Assembly: GCF_900454025.1 (NCBI RefSeq)
Contig: NZ_UGQM01000001.1
Coordinates: 806,001-870,000, forward strand
Direction of reading: 5' to 3'
Source: Mycolicibacterium gilvum
GTDB taxonomy: Bacteria; Actinomycetota; Actinomycetes; Mycobacteriales; Mycobacteriaceae
DNA: 64,000 nucleotides
Shown here: piece by piece, positions 42,788-52,358 of the stretch
Numbering within the stretch: position 1 is the stretch's first letter
Layout of the letters: every line of letters starts with the position of its first letter
The notes under the pieces: model-generated
Told to the model about the DNA's origin: nothing
Seen by the model: the letters and a program-made list of their open reading frames with translations, nothing else
The model's database searches: none
Translations under genes and position numbers: made by a program

Positions 42788-43367
42788 TCCGGCGTCCGAA
42801 CAGATCCTCGACGCCGCCGTCGTCGAGTTCGAACGGCACGGCTTCCGCCGCGTCGCGCTCGAAGACGTCGCGCGCCGCGCCGGCGTGAGCCGCACGACGA
42901 TCTACCGGCGCTTCGCCAACAAGGACCAACTCGTCGGCGCCGTGATCGAGCGCGAGAACGTCGCGCTGTTCAGCGACATCGCCACTGAGCTGAAACAGGC
43001 CGGCCCGCAGTCGAATTACTATGTCGAGGCGTTCACGCTGTCGATTCTGAAGTTCCGCGGACATCGCGTGCTGCACCGGATGATCACCGAGGAACCGGGC
43101 CTCGTGCTGGAGCTGGCGTCGCTGTACTACCGCGCGGCGATCGAGCGGATGGCGGAGGCGCTGCGGGTCATCTTCCCGCCCGGCTTCGCCGAGCGGATCG
43201 GCGCCGACGCCGTCGACGAACTCGCCGACACCATCCTGCGGTACGCGACGATGGTGCTGCTGCTGCCCAGCGCCCAACCGCTGGAGACGGCCGACGACAT
43301 CCGTGCTTTCGCGCGCCGCCATTTCCTGCCGAGCCTTCCCGAAGCGCTGCGCTCGGTGCCCGCGTGA
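42774..43367 (+). CDS. TetR-family regulator
   Basis: A 197-residue repressor with an N-terminal HTH ([20 protein letters not shown], about 28-47) and an all-helical C-terminal domain. It overlaps the oxygenase gene, and a 21-bp palindrome lies 21 bp downstream, before the next gene. It probably controls the oxygenase and perhaps the following gene. Inducer unknown. Confidence 0.88.
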   Translation: MSGPDPASEQILDAAVVEFERHGFRRVALEDVARRAGVSRTTIYRRFANKDQLVGAVIERENVALFSDIATELKQAGPQSNYYVEAFTLSILKFRGHRVLHRMITEEPGLVLELASLYYRAAIERMAEALRVIFPPGFAERIGADAVDELADTILRYATMVLLLPSAQPLETADDIRAFARRHFLPSLPEALRSVPA

Positions 43368-43387
43368 CGGGGTGTTTCGCGCGTCAC

Positions 43388-43408
43388 ACTTTCGGGCAGC
43401 CCGAAAGT
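43388..43408. promoter_or_regulatory. Perfect 21-bp palindrome abutting a start codon
   Basis: ACTTTCGGGC and GCCCGAAAGT flank a single A at 43398. One base separates the palindrome from the ATG at 43410. It occupies the place of a ribosome binding site. The shape fits a TetR-type operator better than a hairpin with a one-base loop. Confidence 0.55.
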
Positions 43409-43409
43409 C

Positions 43410-43745
43410 ATGACCACCAATGATCAGACCCAGCAACGTTCCACCGGGGACAAACCGGACGTCACACTCGACCACGTCACCGAAACCCCGGATCCGGACA
43501 CCGACGAACGCACCGAGAAGCCCGAGATCACCGACGAGCACCGGGAAAAGGCCAAGGAGATGGCCAAGGCCTACTCTGACGACCTGCAGACCACCACGCT
43601 GCCCGGCAGCAGCGGGACCGTGTCGGGGACGTCGGTCACCGACTGGGTCGACGACGCGGACAAGGGCAAGATCGAGACCTCGGCCGACGAGGGCAACGTC
43701 GAGTACCGCAACACCGAGGAGTTCAAGAAGAAGCTGGAGGGCTGA
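43410..43745 (+). CDS. Acidic disordered conserved protein
   Basis: A 111-residue hydrophilic protein rich in Asp, Glu, Thr and Lys with no hydrophobic core (for example TPDPDTDERTEKPEITDEHR). A short helix-prone piece EKAKEMAKAYSDDLQ is followed by the more conserved SGTVSGTSVTDWVDDADKGK. No signal peptide. It is likely cytosolic and unstructured. The ATG has no Shine-Dalgarno because a palindrome takes its place. Confidence 0.65.
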   Translation: MTTNDQTQQRSTGDKPDVTLDHVTETPDPDTDERTEKPEITDEHREKAKEMAKAYSDDLQTTTLPGSSGTVSGTSVTDWVDDADKGKIETSADEGNVEYRNTEEFKKKLEG

Positions 43746-43794
43746 CCGGGGTCGACCGGCGCGCCGCCGGGAGCGGTTGCCTAGTCTGAGAGCC

Positions 43795-44295
43795 GTGACA
43801 GCGCTGGAGAGCATCGCGCCCGCCTTCGTCGACATGGCTCACTCGATCGTGTGGGCATCTGTTGCCACCGTCGACGCCGTCGGCAGACCGCGCACCCGCA
43901 TCCTGCACCCGATCTGGGAGTGGGACGGCACGGACCTCTTCGGATGGATCGCGACGGTCCCGACTCCGCTCAAACGCGCTCACCTGGCCGCGCATCCCGA
44001 CGTGTCGGTGAGTTACTGGACCACCACCCAGGACACGTGTTCGGCCGAATGCCTCGTCGAGTGGTACACCGACGACGACACCTGCGCCCAGGTATGGGAC
44101 AAGTTCGCGACGGGCCCGGCACCTGTCGGCTACGACCCGCGCATCATCCCGATGTGGAAGGACGGTCCGACCTCGCACGAGTTCGCCGTCCTGCGGCTGG
44201 CGCCGTACCGGCTGCGGGTGATGCCGGGTGCGGTGATGATGCGCGGTGAAGGTGCCCCGCTGATGTGGAGTGACCACAGTGGTCGCCGGGACTGA
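43795..44295 (+). CDS. Pyridoxamine 5'-phosphate oxidase-like flavin protein
   Basis: A 166-residue split-barrel flavin/F420-binding-type protein (WASVATVDAVGRPRTRILHP near residues 20-39, then the middle strand VSVSYWTTTQDTC and a C-terminal RLAPYRLRVMPG). Its partner cofactor, FMN or F420, cannot be told. The start is GTG 43795. The 3' end overlaps the P450 gene by 26 bp, so the two are probably co-expressed. Confidence 0.78.
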   Translation: MTALESIAPAFVDMAHSIVWASVATVDAVGRPRTRILHPIWEWDGTDLFGWIATVPTPLKRAHLAAHPDVSVSYWTTTQDTCSAECLVEWYTDDDTCAQVWDKFATGPAPVGYDPRIIPMWKDGPTSHEFAVLRLAPYRLRVMPGAVMMRGEGAPLMWSDHSGRRD

Positions 44296-45640
44296 GCCCG
44301 GCGTCGGGCATCTGCCGCTGGCGCCGAAGAACCCGCTTCCGTACCGGCGACTGCTCACGCTGGTGCGCGCGCTCGACACCGGCCAGCTGCAGGTCCGGGC
44401 CGCCGGCGGGCCGATCACCCGGGTTCAGGTCGCGCCGCGCTGGCTGTTCCCCCCGTTCGTCGCCGTGTTCTCCCCCCGAGGTGTGCGCGACGTCCTTGGC
44501 CGCAACGATGCGTTCTCCGAACGGTGCATCGTCCACGAGGAAGTTCGGGACATGGCCGGCGACAGCCTGTTCGTGCTGCCCAACGAGCCGTGGCGACCGC
44601 GCAAACGCGCGCTGCAACCGGTGTTCACCCCGCAGAACGTGCGCAGGTTCGGCGGCCACATGTCGCGCGCCGCCGAGGTCTTCGTCGACGCCTGGCGCGA
44701 CGGTGGCGACGTCGATCTCGATCTCGAATGCCGCCGCATCACCATGCAGTCGCTGGGGCGCTCGGTGCTCGGCGTGGATCTCAACGAGAGCGCCGACGTG
44801 ATCGCCGAGCACATGCACGTCGCGTCCTCGTACACCGCCGACCGCGCCCTGCGCCCGGTGCGCGCCCCGCGCTGGCTGCCGACGCCGGCCCGCCGACGGG
44901 CCGCCCACGCCGTCGCCGAGATGCGGCAGGTCGCCGCGGACATGCTGCAGGTCTGCCGTGACGACCCGGACCGCGACGCCCCGCTGGTGCGCGCGTTGAT
45001 GGACGCCAGGGATCCCGAGACCGGTATGGCGTTGTCGGACGACGACATCTGCAACGATCTGCTGATCTTCATGCTCGCCGGTCACGACACCACGGCGACC
45101 GCGCTGACCTACGCGCTGTGGGTTCTCGGGCACCATCCCGACGTCCAGGATCGCGTCGCCGCCGAGGCGGCCGCGCTCGGGCGGCGTGAACTCGAGCCCG
45201 GCGACGTGCCGCACCTGAAGTACACGACGCAGGTGTTGCTCGAGGCGCTGCGGTTGTGCCCGCCCGCCGCCGGGGTGGGACGGATGGCGGTCCGCGACAT
45301 CGACGTCGACGGCCACCGGGTGCAGGCGGGAACCCTGGTGGCGGTGGGCATCTACGCGCTGCACCGGGATCCCGAGATCTGGCCGGACCCGGACAGATTC
45401 GACCCCGACCGCTTCAGCCCCGAGCAGACCGCGCAGCGCGACCGCTGGCATTTCCTGCCGTTCGCCGGTGGTGCGCGCTCGTGCATCGGAGAGCACTTCG
45501 CCCGGCTGGAGACGACGCTGGCGTTGGCGACGATCGTCCGCAGCATGCGAGTCACGTCTTCTGACAACGACTTTCCCGTGGATGTGCCGTTCACGACCGT
45601 CGCGCACGGACCGATCCCGGCGCACCTGACACCGCGCTGA
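44270..45640 (+). CDS. Cytochrome P450
   Basis: A 456-residue soluble P450. The I-helix motif AGHDTTA begins at about residue 270, the K-helix ExxR is EALRL (Glu325), and the haem loop FAGGARSCIG has the axial cysteine at 405. The N-terminus lacks a membrane anchor, as usual in bacteria. Substrate not predictable. GTG 44270 is the longest start; it overlaps the flavin-protein gene, and later starts are possible. No redox partner gene is adjacent. Confidence 0.92.
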   Translation: MTTVVAGTEPGVGHLPLAPKNPLPYRRLLTLVRALDTGQLQVRAAGGPITRVQVAPRWLFPPFVAVFSPRGVRDVLGRNDAFSERCIVHEEVRDMAGDSLFVLPNEPWRPRKRALQPVFTPQNVRRFGGHMSRAAEVFVDAWRDGGDVDLDLECRRITMQSLGRSVLGVDLNESADVIAEHMHVASSYTADRALRPVRAPRWLPTPARRRAAHAVAEMRQVAADMLQVCRDDPDRDAPLVRALMDARDPETGMALSDDDICNDLLIFMLAGHDTTATALTYALWVLGHHPDVQDRVAAEAAALGRRELEPGDVPHLKYTTQVLLEALRLCPPAAGVGRMAVRDIDVDGHRVQAGTLVAVGIYALHRDPEIWPDPDRFDPDRFSPEQTAQRDRWHFLPFAGGARSCIGEHFARLETTLALATIVRSMRVTSSDNDFPVDVPFTTVAHGPIPAHLTPR

Positions 45641-45775
45641 TCTCCCCGCGCCGATTTCGACATGCGGATGACGGCCGGATGAACGAGACTCTCACCATCG
45701 TGGTGACATCCCCTGGGGGGCGGACCCACCGGCGCAGCGTCGCGCGTTCCATTCCGGCCTCTTCAGTGAATCAGG

Positions 45776-47230
45776 ATGTTCTCCGTGACCTCGCTCGATA
45801 CCCCCTCGGCGCCGACCGGCCCCGGCTCTGGCTCCGGGAATGGCATGCACGATCTCGAAGCCGAACTGACCGTCATCCCCGAGTCCGCCAAGACCACCGA
45901 TCTGCGGGGTCAGTTCTGGATCTGGGCCGGCGTCAACATCGCGCCGATCAACTGGATCCTGGGAGCGCTCGGCGTCACGATGGGGCTCGGTCTGTTCGAG
46001 ACCATCGCCGTGCTGGTGGTGGGCAACGCCATCGGCATGTCGCTGTTCGGCACGTTCGTGGTGATCGGTCAGAAGACCGGCGTCACCGGGATGGTGTTGT
46101 CGCGCATGGTGTTCGGCCGCCGCGGCGCCTACGTGCCGGCCGCCGTGCAGGCCGCGCTGTGTATCGGCTGGTGTGCCGTCAACACCTGGATCGTGCTCGA
46201 TCTGGTGATGGCCCTGCTCGGGCGCATCGGCCTTGTCGATCCCGAGCTCAGCAACCACGCGGCGCGCATCGTCGTCGCCGGCATCATCATGACCACCCAG
46301 GTGGTCATCGCCTGGTTCGGGTACCGGCTGATCGCGGCCTTCGAACGCTGGACGGTGCCGCCGACGGTCGCGGTGCTCGTCGCGATGACGGCCGTGGCCT
46401 GGTTCGGTCTCGACGTCGACTGGGGCTACACCGGTGACGCCGCGCTGACCGGCGCCGAGCACTTCACCGCGATCACCGCGGTCATGACGGCGATCGGAAT
46501 CGGTTGGGGCATCACGTGGTTGGGCTACGCCGGAGACTACTCCCGGTTCGTGTCGTCCTCGGTGCCGGCGCGGAAACTGTTCGCGGCCAGCGCACTCGGG
46601 CAGTTCATCCCGGTCGTGTGGCTCGGCGCTCTGGGCGCGACCCTGGCCACGCTGAGCGCCTCGTCGGACCCGGGCGAGATCATCGTCGACGCCTACGGCG
46701 TGCTCGCGATCCCGGTCCTGCTCCTCGTCGTGCACGGCCCCCTGGCCACCAACATCCTCAACATCTACACCTGTGCGGTCTCCACCCAGGCCCTCGACAT
46801 CCACGTCAACCGCCGCGTGCTCAACATCGTGATCGGCGTGGTCGCGATGGCGTGGGTGGTCTACTTCGTCCTCAACGGCGACTTCGCCGCGACGATCGAC
46901 GCGTGGCTGGTCGGCATCGTCGGCTGGCTGGCGCCGTGGGCCGCGGTGATGCTGGTCCACTGGTTCGGGGTCGCGCGTCGTCAGGTCGATCCTGCGACGT
47001 TGCTCACCCCGCCCAACGAGTCGACCCTGCCCGCGGTGCGCCCCAGCGCGCTGATCTCGCTGGCGGTCGGGATCGTGTTCACCTGGCTGTTCATGTACGG
47101 GATGGTGCCGATGATGCAGGGCCCGATCGCGGTCGCCCTCGGCGGTGTCGACCTGTCCTGGCTCGCCGGGGGCCTGGCCGCCGGCTCGCTGTACGCGGCT
47201 CTGGAGATCCCGAAGGCCCGCCGGGCGTGA
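45776..47230 (+). CDS. NCS1-family (purine-cytosine permease) transporter
   Basis: A 484-residue inner-membrane transporter with about 12 helices, of the nucleobase:cation symporter-1 family (WIWAGVNIAPINWILGALGV at about 47-66; GYAGDYSRFV in the middle). The 45-residue N-terminus is hydrophilic. Candidates for cargo are cytosine, purines, hydantoins or allantoin. Start ATG 45776 has a weak site (AATCAGG); GTG 45785 is an alternative. The 135-bp leader (45641-45775) was read for riboswitches without a convincing match. Confidence 0.85.
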   Translation: MFSVTSLDTPSAPTGPGSGSGNGMHDLEAELTVIPESAKTTDLRGQFWIWAGVNIAPINWILGALGVTMGLGLFETIAVLVVGNAIGMSLFGTFVVIGQKTGVTGMVLSRMVFGRRGAYVPAAVQAALCIGWCAVNTWIVLDLVMALLGRIGLVDPELSNHAARIVVAGIIMTTQVVIAWFGYRLIAAFERWTVPPTVAVLVAMTAVAWFGLDVDWGYTGDAALTGAEHFTAITAVMTAIGIGWGITWLGYAGDYSRFVSSSVPARKLFAASALGQFIPVVWLGALGATLATLSASSDPGEIIVDAYGVLAIPVLLLVVHGPLATNILNIYTCAVSTQALDIHVNRRVLNIVIGVVAMAWVVYFVLNGDFAATIDAWLVGIVGWLAPWAAVMLVHWFGVARRQVDPATLLTPPNESTLPAVRPSALISLAVGIVFTWLFMYGMVPMMQGPIAVALGGVDLSWLAGGLAAGSLYAALEIPKARRA

Positions 47231-47266
47231 GGCGAGTGGCGCAGGTCACCGGCGGGACGGGGCTCC

Positions 47267-47281
47267 ACTACACCCTGTAGT
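47267..47281. promoter_or_regulatory. ACTACA-CCC-TGTAGT palindrome before hemL
   Basis: A 6-3-6 inverted repeat lies 36 bp upstream of the hemL ATG, in the 86-bp space after the NCS1 gene. It could be an operator. No other evidence. Confidence 0.25.
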
Positions 47282-47316
47282 TGGAGGTTCCTCATCCGGC
47301 TGGGACACTGGTCGGC

Positions 47317-48615
47317 ATGAGCACAACCGAGGAGTCCGCGAAGCTGTTCGCCGACGCGTCCTCTGTGATCCCGGGCGGGGTGAACTCCCCGGTCCGCGCG
47401 TTCAACTCCGTCGGCGGGACGCCGCGCTTCATCACCTCCGCCAAGGGTTGCCGGCTCACCGACGTCGACGGCAATCAGTACGTGGACCTGGTGTGTTCGT
47501 GGGGGCCGATGATCCTGGGACACGCCCACCCGGCCGTTGTGGAGGCGGTGCAGCGGGTAGCCGCCCACGGGCTGTCCTTCGGCGCGCCGACGCCGTCGGA
47601 GTCCGAACTGGCCCGCGAGATCATCGACCGGGTCGCTCCCGTCGAACGGGTCCGGCTGGTGAACTCCGGCACCGAGGCCACCATGAGCGCGATCCGGCTG
47701 GCCCGGGGATTCACCGGGCGCGCCAAGATCGTGAAGTTCTCCGGCTGCTACCACGGGCACAGCGACGCGCTGCTGGCCGACGCGGGCTCCGGGGTCGCGA
47801 CGCTGGGTCTGCCGTCGTCGCCGGGTGTCACGGGTGCCGCCGCGGCCGACACCCTCGTGCTGCCGTACAACAACGTCGCCGCGGTCGAGGAGATCTTCGC
47901 GCAGTTCGGCGACGAGATCGCCTGCGTCATCACCGAGGCCAGCCCGGGCAACATGGGCACGGTGCCGCCGCTGCCCGGCTTCAACGCCGCGCTGCGCCGC
48001 ATCACCGCCGCGCACGGCGCCCTGCTGATCGTCGACGAGGTGATGACGGGTTTCCGGGTCAGCCGCTCCGGCTGGTACGGCCTCGATCCGGTCGACGCCG
48101 ACCTGTTCACGTTCGGCAAGGTGATGAGCGGCGGCCTGCCCGCCGCGGCGTTCGGCGGCACGGCCGAGGTGATGGGACGGCTGGCCCCGCTGGGTCCGGT
48201 GTATCAGGCGGGCACGCTGTCGGGAAACCCCGTCGCGATGGCCGCCGGCCTGGCGACGCTGCGGGCGGCGGACGACGCCGCGTACGCGAAGCTCGACGCC
48301 AACGCCGACCGCCTCGTCGGGCTGATCGGCGATGCGCTCACCGAAGCCGGTGTCACACACCAGATTCCGCGGGCGGGCAACATGTTCAGCGTGTTCTTCG
48401 GTGGTGATCCCGTCACCGACTTCGCCTCCGCGAAGGCCACCGAGACGTGGCGGTTTCCGGCGTTCTTCCATGCGCTGCTCGATGCCGGCATCTACCCGCC
48501 GCCGAGCGCCTACGAGGCCTGGTTCGTGTCGACGGCTCTCGATGACGAGGCATTCGACCAGATCGCGGACGCGCTGCCCGGCGCGGCCCGTGCCGCAGCG
48601 CAGGCCGCCGCATGA
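47317..48615 (+). CDS. hemL: Glutamate-1-semialdehyde 2,1-aminomutase
   Basis: PLP enzyme converting glutamate-1-semialdehyde to 5-aminolaevulinate, directly downstream of HemA in the C5 pathway. The 432-residue protein has [32 protein letters not shown] and the PLP lysine K268 in [18 protein letters not shown]. Start ATG 47317. The stop overlaps the following phosphatase start by 4 bp (ATGA). Confidence 0.97.
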   Translation: MSTTEESAKLFADASSVIPGGVNSPVRAFNSVGGTPRFITSAKGCRLTDVDGNQYVDLVCSWGPMILGHAHPAVVEAVQRVAAHGLSFGAPTPSESELAREIIDRVAPVERVRLVNSGTEATMSAIRLARGFTGRAKIVKFSGCYHGHSDALLADAGSGVATLGLPSSPGVTGAAAADTLVLPYNNVAAVEEIFAQFGDEIACVITEASPGNMGTVPPLPGFNAALRRITAAHGALLIVDEVMTGFRVSRSGWYGLDPVDADLFTFGKVMSGGLPAAAFGGTAEVMGRLAPLGPVYQAGTLSGNPVAMAAGLATLRAADDAAYAKLDANADRLVGLIGDALTEAGVTHQIPRAGNMFSVFFGGDPVTDFASAKATETWRFPAFFHALLDAGIYPPPSAYEAWFVSTALDDEAFDQIADALPGAARAAAQAAA

Positions 48616-49328
48616 CCGATCAGACGCCCGGCGCCGGAGGCGCCAATCAGACGCCCGGCGCCGGAGGTGCCAATCAGACGCCCGGCGCCGGAGGTGCCAA
48701 TCAGACGCCCGGCGCCGGAGGTGCCAATCAGACGATCGTGCACGTCATGCGCCACGGCGAGGTGCACAACCCGGAGAAGATCCTGTACGGGCGGCTGCCG
48801 GACTATCACCTGTCCGACCGCGGTCAGGCGCAGGCGAGAAGGGTGGCCGAGTGGCTGGGCTCGCGCGACATCACCCACGTGGTGGCCTCGCCGCTGGAAC
48901 GCGCCCAGGAGACCGCCGCCCCGATCGCCGCGGCGCACGGGTTGACCGTCAGCACCGACGACGAGCTGATCGAATCCGAGAACATCTTTCAGGGGCAACG
49001 GGTTTCACCGGGAGACGGCGCGCTGCGCGACCCGCGCAACTGGTGGCACCTGCGCAACCCCCGCACGCCGTCCTGGGGTGAGCCGTACAGCCACATCGCG
49101 GCACGCATGAAGCGGGCGGTGTTGCGCGCACGCGAGGCCGCCCACGGTCACGAAGCGGTATGTGTCAGTCATCAGCTGCCGGTGGAGACGCTGCGCCGGG
49201 CGATGACCGACAGGCCGCTGCACCACTTCCCGACCCGGCGCATGTGCAACCTGGCGTCGGTGACGTCCTTCTATTTCCATGACGGGGTCTGTGTCGGCTG
49301 GGGGTATTCGGAGTTGGCCGGGCAGTGA
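48612..49328 (+). CDS. Histidine phosphatase-family protein with N-terminal repeats (Rv0525-like)
   Basis: A 238-residue phosphoglycerate-mutase-like protein. The catalytic motif [12 protein letters not shown] (about residues 45-56) and the second histidine in [12 protein letters not shown] are present. Upstream of the domain lie four exact copies of a nine-residue unit (QTPGAGGAN). The start codon overlaps hemL; the 3' end overlaps the next GTG by 4 bp, placing it in a hemL-phosphatase-cytochrome c maturation run. Substrate unknown. Confidence 0.88.
   Translation: MTDQTPGAGGANQTPGAGGANQTPGAGGANQTPGAGGANQTIVHVMRHGEVHNPEKILYGRLPDYHLSDRGQAQARRVAEWLGSRDITHVVASPLERAQETAAPIAAAHGLTVSTDDELIESENIFQGQRVSPGDGALRDPRNWWHLRNPRTPSWGEPYSHIAARMKRAVLRAREAAHGHEAVCVSHQLPVETLRRAMTDRPLHHFPTRRMCNLASVTSFYFHDGVCVGWGYSELAGQ
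48621..48728 (+). repeat. 27-bp coding minisatellite, four copies
   Basis: Four tandem 27-bp units (48621-48647, 48648-48674, 48675-48701, 48702-48728), each beginning CAGACGCCCGGCGCCGGAGG. Units 2-4 are identical and unit 1 differs by one base. A partial unit (CAGACG) follows. The period is a multiple of three, so gain or loss keeps frame. Confidence 0.95.
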
Positions 49329-49927
49329 ACCGTGTGGTGGCCTTCGGGCGCACGCTGATGGCAGCGTGCGCGGCCACTGCTGTCTTCGCCGGGTGCGCCA
49401 CAGGCAGCGATGCCGTCGCCCAGGGCGGCACCTTCGAGTTCGTCGCTCCCGGTGGGCAGACCGACATCTTTTACGACCCGCCGCAGGAGCGCGGCACGCC
49501 GGGCCCGCTGTCGGGACCGGACCTGATGGACACCGACAGGACCATCTCCCTCGACGACTTCGCCGGCAAGGTCGTGGTGATCAACGTGTGGGGGCAGTGG
49601 TGCGGACCGTGCCGCACCGAGATCACCGAGCTGCAGAAGGTCTATGACGCCACCCGCGACAGGGGTGTGGCATTCCTCGGAATCGATGTGCGGGACAACA
49701 ACATCGACGCCCCGCGGGATTTCATCATCGACCGGGCGATCACCTTCCCGTCGATCTACGACCCCCCGATGCGCACCATGATCGCGTTCGGCGGCCGGTA
49801 CCCGACCACGGTGATCCCGTCGACGGTCGTGCTGGACCGCGAGCACCGGGTCGCGGCGGTGTTCCTGCGGGAGCTGCTCGCCCAGGACTTGCAGCCGGTC
49901 GTCGAGCGGTTGGCGGCCGAGCAGTGA
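49325..49927 (+). CDS. Thioredoxin-fold lipoprotein, ResA-like (Rv0526-like)
   Basis: Periplasmic thiol reductant for cytochrome c maturation. The 200-residue protein has a lipoprotein signal with lipobox FAGC (Cys24) and a TlpA/ResA domain whose active site WCGPC lies at 92-96 (VVVINVWGQWCGPCRTE), with the cis-Pro in TVIPSTVVL. Neighbours ccdA, resB and ccsA complete the system II set. GTG 49325 overlaps the preceding stop. Confidence 0.92.
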   Translation: MNRVVAFGRTLMAACAATAVFAGCATGSDAVAQGGTFEFVAPGGQTDIFYDPPQERGTPGPLSGPDLMDTDRTISLDDFAGKVVVINVWGQWCGPCRTEITELQKVYDATRDRGVAFLGIDVRDNNIDAPRDFIIDRAITFPSIYDPPMRTMIAFGGRYPTTVIPSTVVLDREHRVAAVFLRELLAQDLQPVVERLAAEQ

Positions 49928-50709
49928 ACGTCGACCAGATCGACCAGCTGACCGCGTCCGGCCCCTTGCTGCTGGCCATGGGTCTGGCGGCGCTGGCGGG
50001 TCTGGTGTCGTTCGCGTCGCCGTGTGTGGTGCCGTTGGTGCCCGGCTATCTGTCGTATCTGGCCGCGGTCGTCGGTGTCGACGACGGCAACGCCGGATCC
50101 GGGGCGGTGGCCGTCAAGGGTGCCCGGCTGCGCGTGGCGGGTGCGGCGGCGCTGTTCGTCGCGGGGTTCACCGTGGTGTTCCTGCTCGGCACCGTCGCGG
50201 TGCTCGGTATGACGACCACGCTGATCACCAATCAGCTTCTGCTGCAACGCATCGGCGGCGTCATCACGATACTGATGGGTCTGGTGTTCATCGGCCTGGT
50301 CCCGGTGCTGCAGCGCGACACCAGGTTCACCCCGCGTCGCATCTCCACCGTCGGCGGGGCGCCGCTGCTGGGCGCGGTGTTCGCGCTGGGCTGGACCCCG
50401 TGCCTGGGGCCGACGCTGACCGGTGTGATCGCGGTGGCCTCGGCGACCGAGGGCAGCAACGTGGCCCGCGGCGTGGTGCTGGTGATCGCCTACTGCCTCG
50501 GCCTCGGAATTCCGTTCGTGTTGCTCGCGTTCGGTTCGGCGCGGGCCGTCGCGGGTCTCGGCTGGCTGCGCCGCAACACCCGCACCATCCAGATCCTGGG
50601 CGGGGTGTTGATGATCCTCGTCGGCGCCGCGCTCGTCACCGGTCTGTGGAACGAGTTCGTGTCGTGGGTGCGCGACGCGTTCGTCAGCGACGTGAGGCTC
50701 CCGATCTGA
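49924..50709 (+). CDS. ccdA: Cytochrome c biogenesis protein CcdA
   Basis: Moves electrons from cytosolic thioredoxin across the membrane to the periplasmic thioredoxin-like protein. The 261-residue protein has six helices with two conserved cysteines: SFASPCVVPLVPGY (about residues 30-43) and GWTPCLGPTL (about 157-166). GTG 49924 overlaps the thioredoxin stop (GTGA), and its stop shares a base with resB. Confidence 0.94.
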   Translation: MNVDQIDQLTASGPLLLAMGLAALAGLVSFASPCVVPLVPGYLSYLAAVVGVDDGNAGSGAVAVKGARLRVAGAAALFVAGFTVVFLLGTVAVLGMTTTLITNQLLLQRIGGVITILMGLVFIGLVPVLQRDTRFTPRRISTVGGAPLLGAVFALGWTPCLGPTLTGVIAVASATEGSNVARGVVLVIAYCLGLGIPFVLLAFGSARAVAGLGWLRRNTRTIQILGGVLMILVGAALVTGLWNEFVSWVRDAFVSDVRLPI

Positions 50710-52358
50710 TGGTCACCACCACCCCGCGAGAAGACACAAACTCGCGCAACACGCCGCCGACACGCCCGATTACGCGTCTGCTCGCGCTGGTGCGCAACAC
50801 GTGGCGGACCCTGACGTCCATGGGCACCGCCCTGGTGCTGCTGTTCCTGCTCGCGCTCGCCGCGATCCCGGGCGCCCTGCTGCCGCAGCGCAGCCTCAAC
50901 GAGAGCAAGGTCGCCGAGTACATCGCCGAGCATCCGACGCTCGGCCCGTGGCTGGACCGCGTCCAGGCGTTCGACGTCTTCTCCAGCTTCTGGTTCACCT
51001 CGATCTACGTGCTGCTGTTCGTGTCGCTGGTGGGATGCCTGACGCCGCGACTGTTCGAGCATTTCCGCAGCCTGCGCGCGACACCCGTCCCGGCCCCCCG
51101 CAACCTGAGCCGGCTCCCCAAGCACCACAGCGCCGACGTGCCCTGCGCCGACGTCGACGCCGCCGCGACGGCTGTCGACGGCCAACTCCGCGGGTGGCGC
51201 CGCACCACCCGGCGCGACGGTGAGGCCACAGAAATCTCCGCGGAGAAGGGGTATCTGCGCGAGTTCGGCAACATCGTCTTCCACTTCTCGCTACTCGGTC
51301 TGCTCGTCGCGATCGCCGCCGGCAAGCTGTTCAGCTACGAGGGCAACGTCATCGTCATCGCCAACGGCGGGCCGGGCTTCTGCACCGCGTCGCCGGCGGC
51401 GTTCGACTCGTTCCGCGCCGGCAACACCGTCGACGGCACCTCGCTGTATCCGATGTGCATCCAGGTCGACGACTTCGACGCCACCTATCTGGACAACGGC
51501 CAGGCCGTCGGATTCCAGGCCAACATCAGGTACCAGGCGGACGACGACCTGACCACCGGGACGTGGCAGCCGTACCTGCTGAAGGTCAACGAGCCGCTGC
51601 GCGTCGGCGGGGACCGCGTCTACCTGCAGGGCCACGGTTACGCCCCGACGTTCACCGTGACGTTCCCCGACGGGCAGACCCGCACCCAGACGCTGCAGTG
51701 GCGACCCGACGACCAGTTCACGTTCCTGTCCTCGGGCGCGATGCGGTTCGATCCGCCCGCGGGTACCTACCCCGACGAAGACGAACGCCGCGACAATCAG
51801 ATCGCGATCCAGGGTCTGTTCGCCCCGACCGCGCTGCTGCACGGCGCACTGCTGTCGTCGCGCTTCCCCGAGATGCAGGATCCGGCGGTCGCCATCGACA
51901 TCTACAAGGGCGACACCGGCCTGGACACCGGCCGGCCGCAGTCGGTCTTCTCCCTCGACGAGCGCATGATCGGGCAGGGGCGCCTGGAGAAGATGGCCCG
52001 GGTGAACCTGAAGGTCGGGGAAGACACCCGTCTGGCCGACGGCACCGTCGTGCGGTTCGACGGGGCGGAGCAGTTCGTGAACCTGCAGGTGTCCCACGAT
52101 CCCGCCCAGATCTGGGTGCTGGTCTTCTCGATGACGATGATGGGCGGACTGCTCGTGTCGCTGATCGTCCGGCGGCGACGAGTCTGGGTGCGGTTGACCC
52201 CGGGACCGGCAGGTACGGTGAACGTCGAGCTGGGTGGCCTGGCCCGCACCGACAACTCGGGATGGGGCGACGAGTTCGAGCGGCTGACGGAACGGCTGCT
52301 CACCGCAGTCGAGTCGGCCACGCCGGCGGAGAAAGCGAAGAAAGCGGATCATTCATGA
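50709..52358 (+). CDS. resB: Cytochrome c biogenesis protein ResB
   Basis: One half of the system II cytochrome c synthase, with CcsA. The 549-residue protein has N-terminal helices (ALVLLFLLALAAIPGALLPQ at about 39-58; FTSIYVLLFVSLVGCLTPRL), a third helix after EFGNIVFHFSLLGLLVAIAAG, a large periplasmic domain and a final helix (QIWVLVFSMTMMGGLLVSLI). ATG 50709 follows the ccdA stop by an overlap of one base; the stop overlaps ccsA by 4 bp. Confidence 0.94.
   Translation: MVTTTPREDTNSRNTPPTRPITRLLALVRNTWRTLTSMGTALVLLFLLALAAIPGALLPQRSLNESKVAEYIAEHPTLGPWLDRVQAFDVFSSFWFTSIYVLLFVSLVGCLTPRLFEHFRSLRATPVPAPRNLSRLPKHHSADVPCADVDAAATAVDGQLRGWRRTTRRDGEATEISAEKGYLREFGNIVFHFSLLGLLVAIAAGKLFSYEGNVIVIANGGPGFCTASPAAFDSFRAGNTVDGTSLYPMCIQVDDFDATYLDNGQAVGFQANIRYQADDDLTTGTWQPYLLKVNEPLRVGGDRVYLQGHGYAPTFTVTFPDGQTRTQTLQWRPDDQFTFLSSGAMRFDPPAGTYPDEDERRDNQIAIQGLFAPTALLHGALLSSRFPEMQDPAVAIDIYKGDTGLDTGRPQSVFSLDERMIGQGRLEKMARVNLKVGEDTRLADGTVVRFDGAEQFVNLQVSHDPAQIWVLVFSMTMMGGLLVSLIVRRRRVWVRLTPGPAGTVNVELGGLARTDNSGWGDEFERLTERLLTAVESATPAEKAKKADHS

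Noticed and set aside
45641..45775. Riboswitch in the leader of the NCS1 permease
   Set aside because: The leader was compared by eye with TPP, purine, ZTP and guanidine motifs and none fitted.
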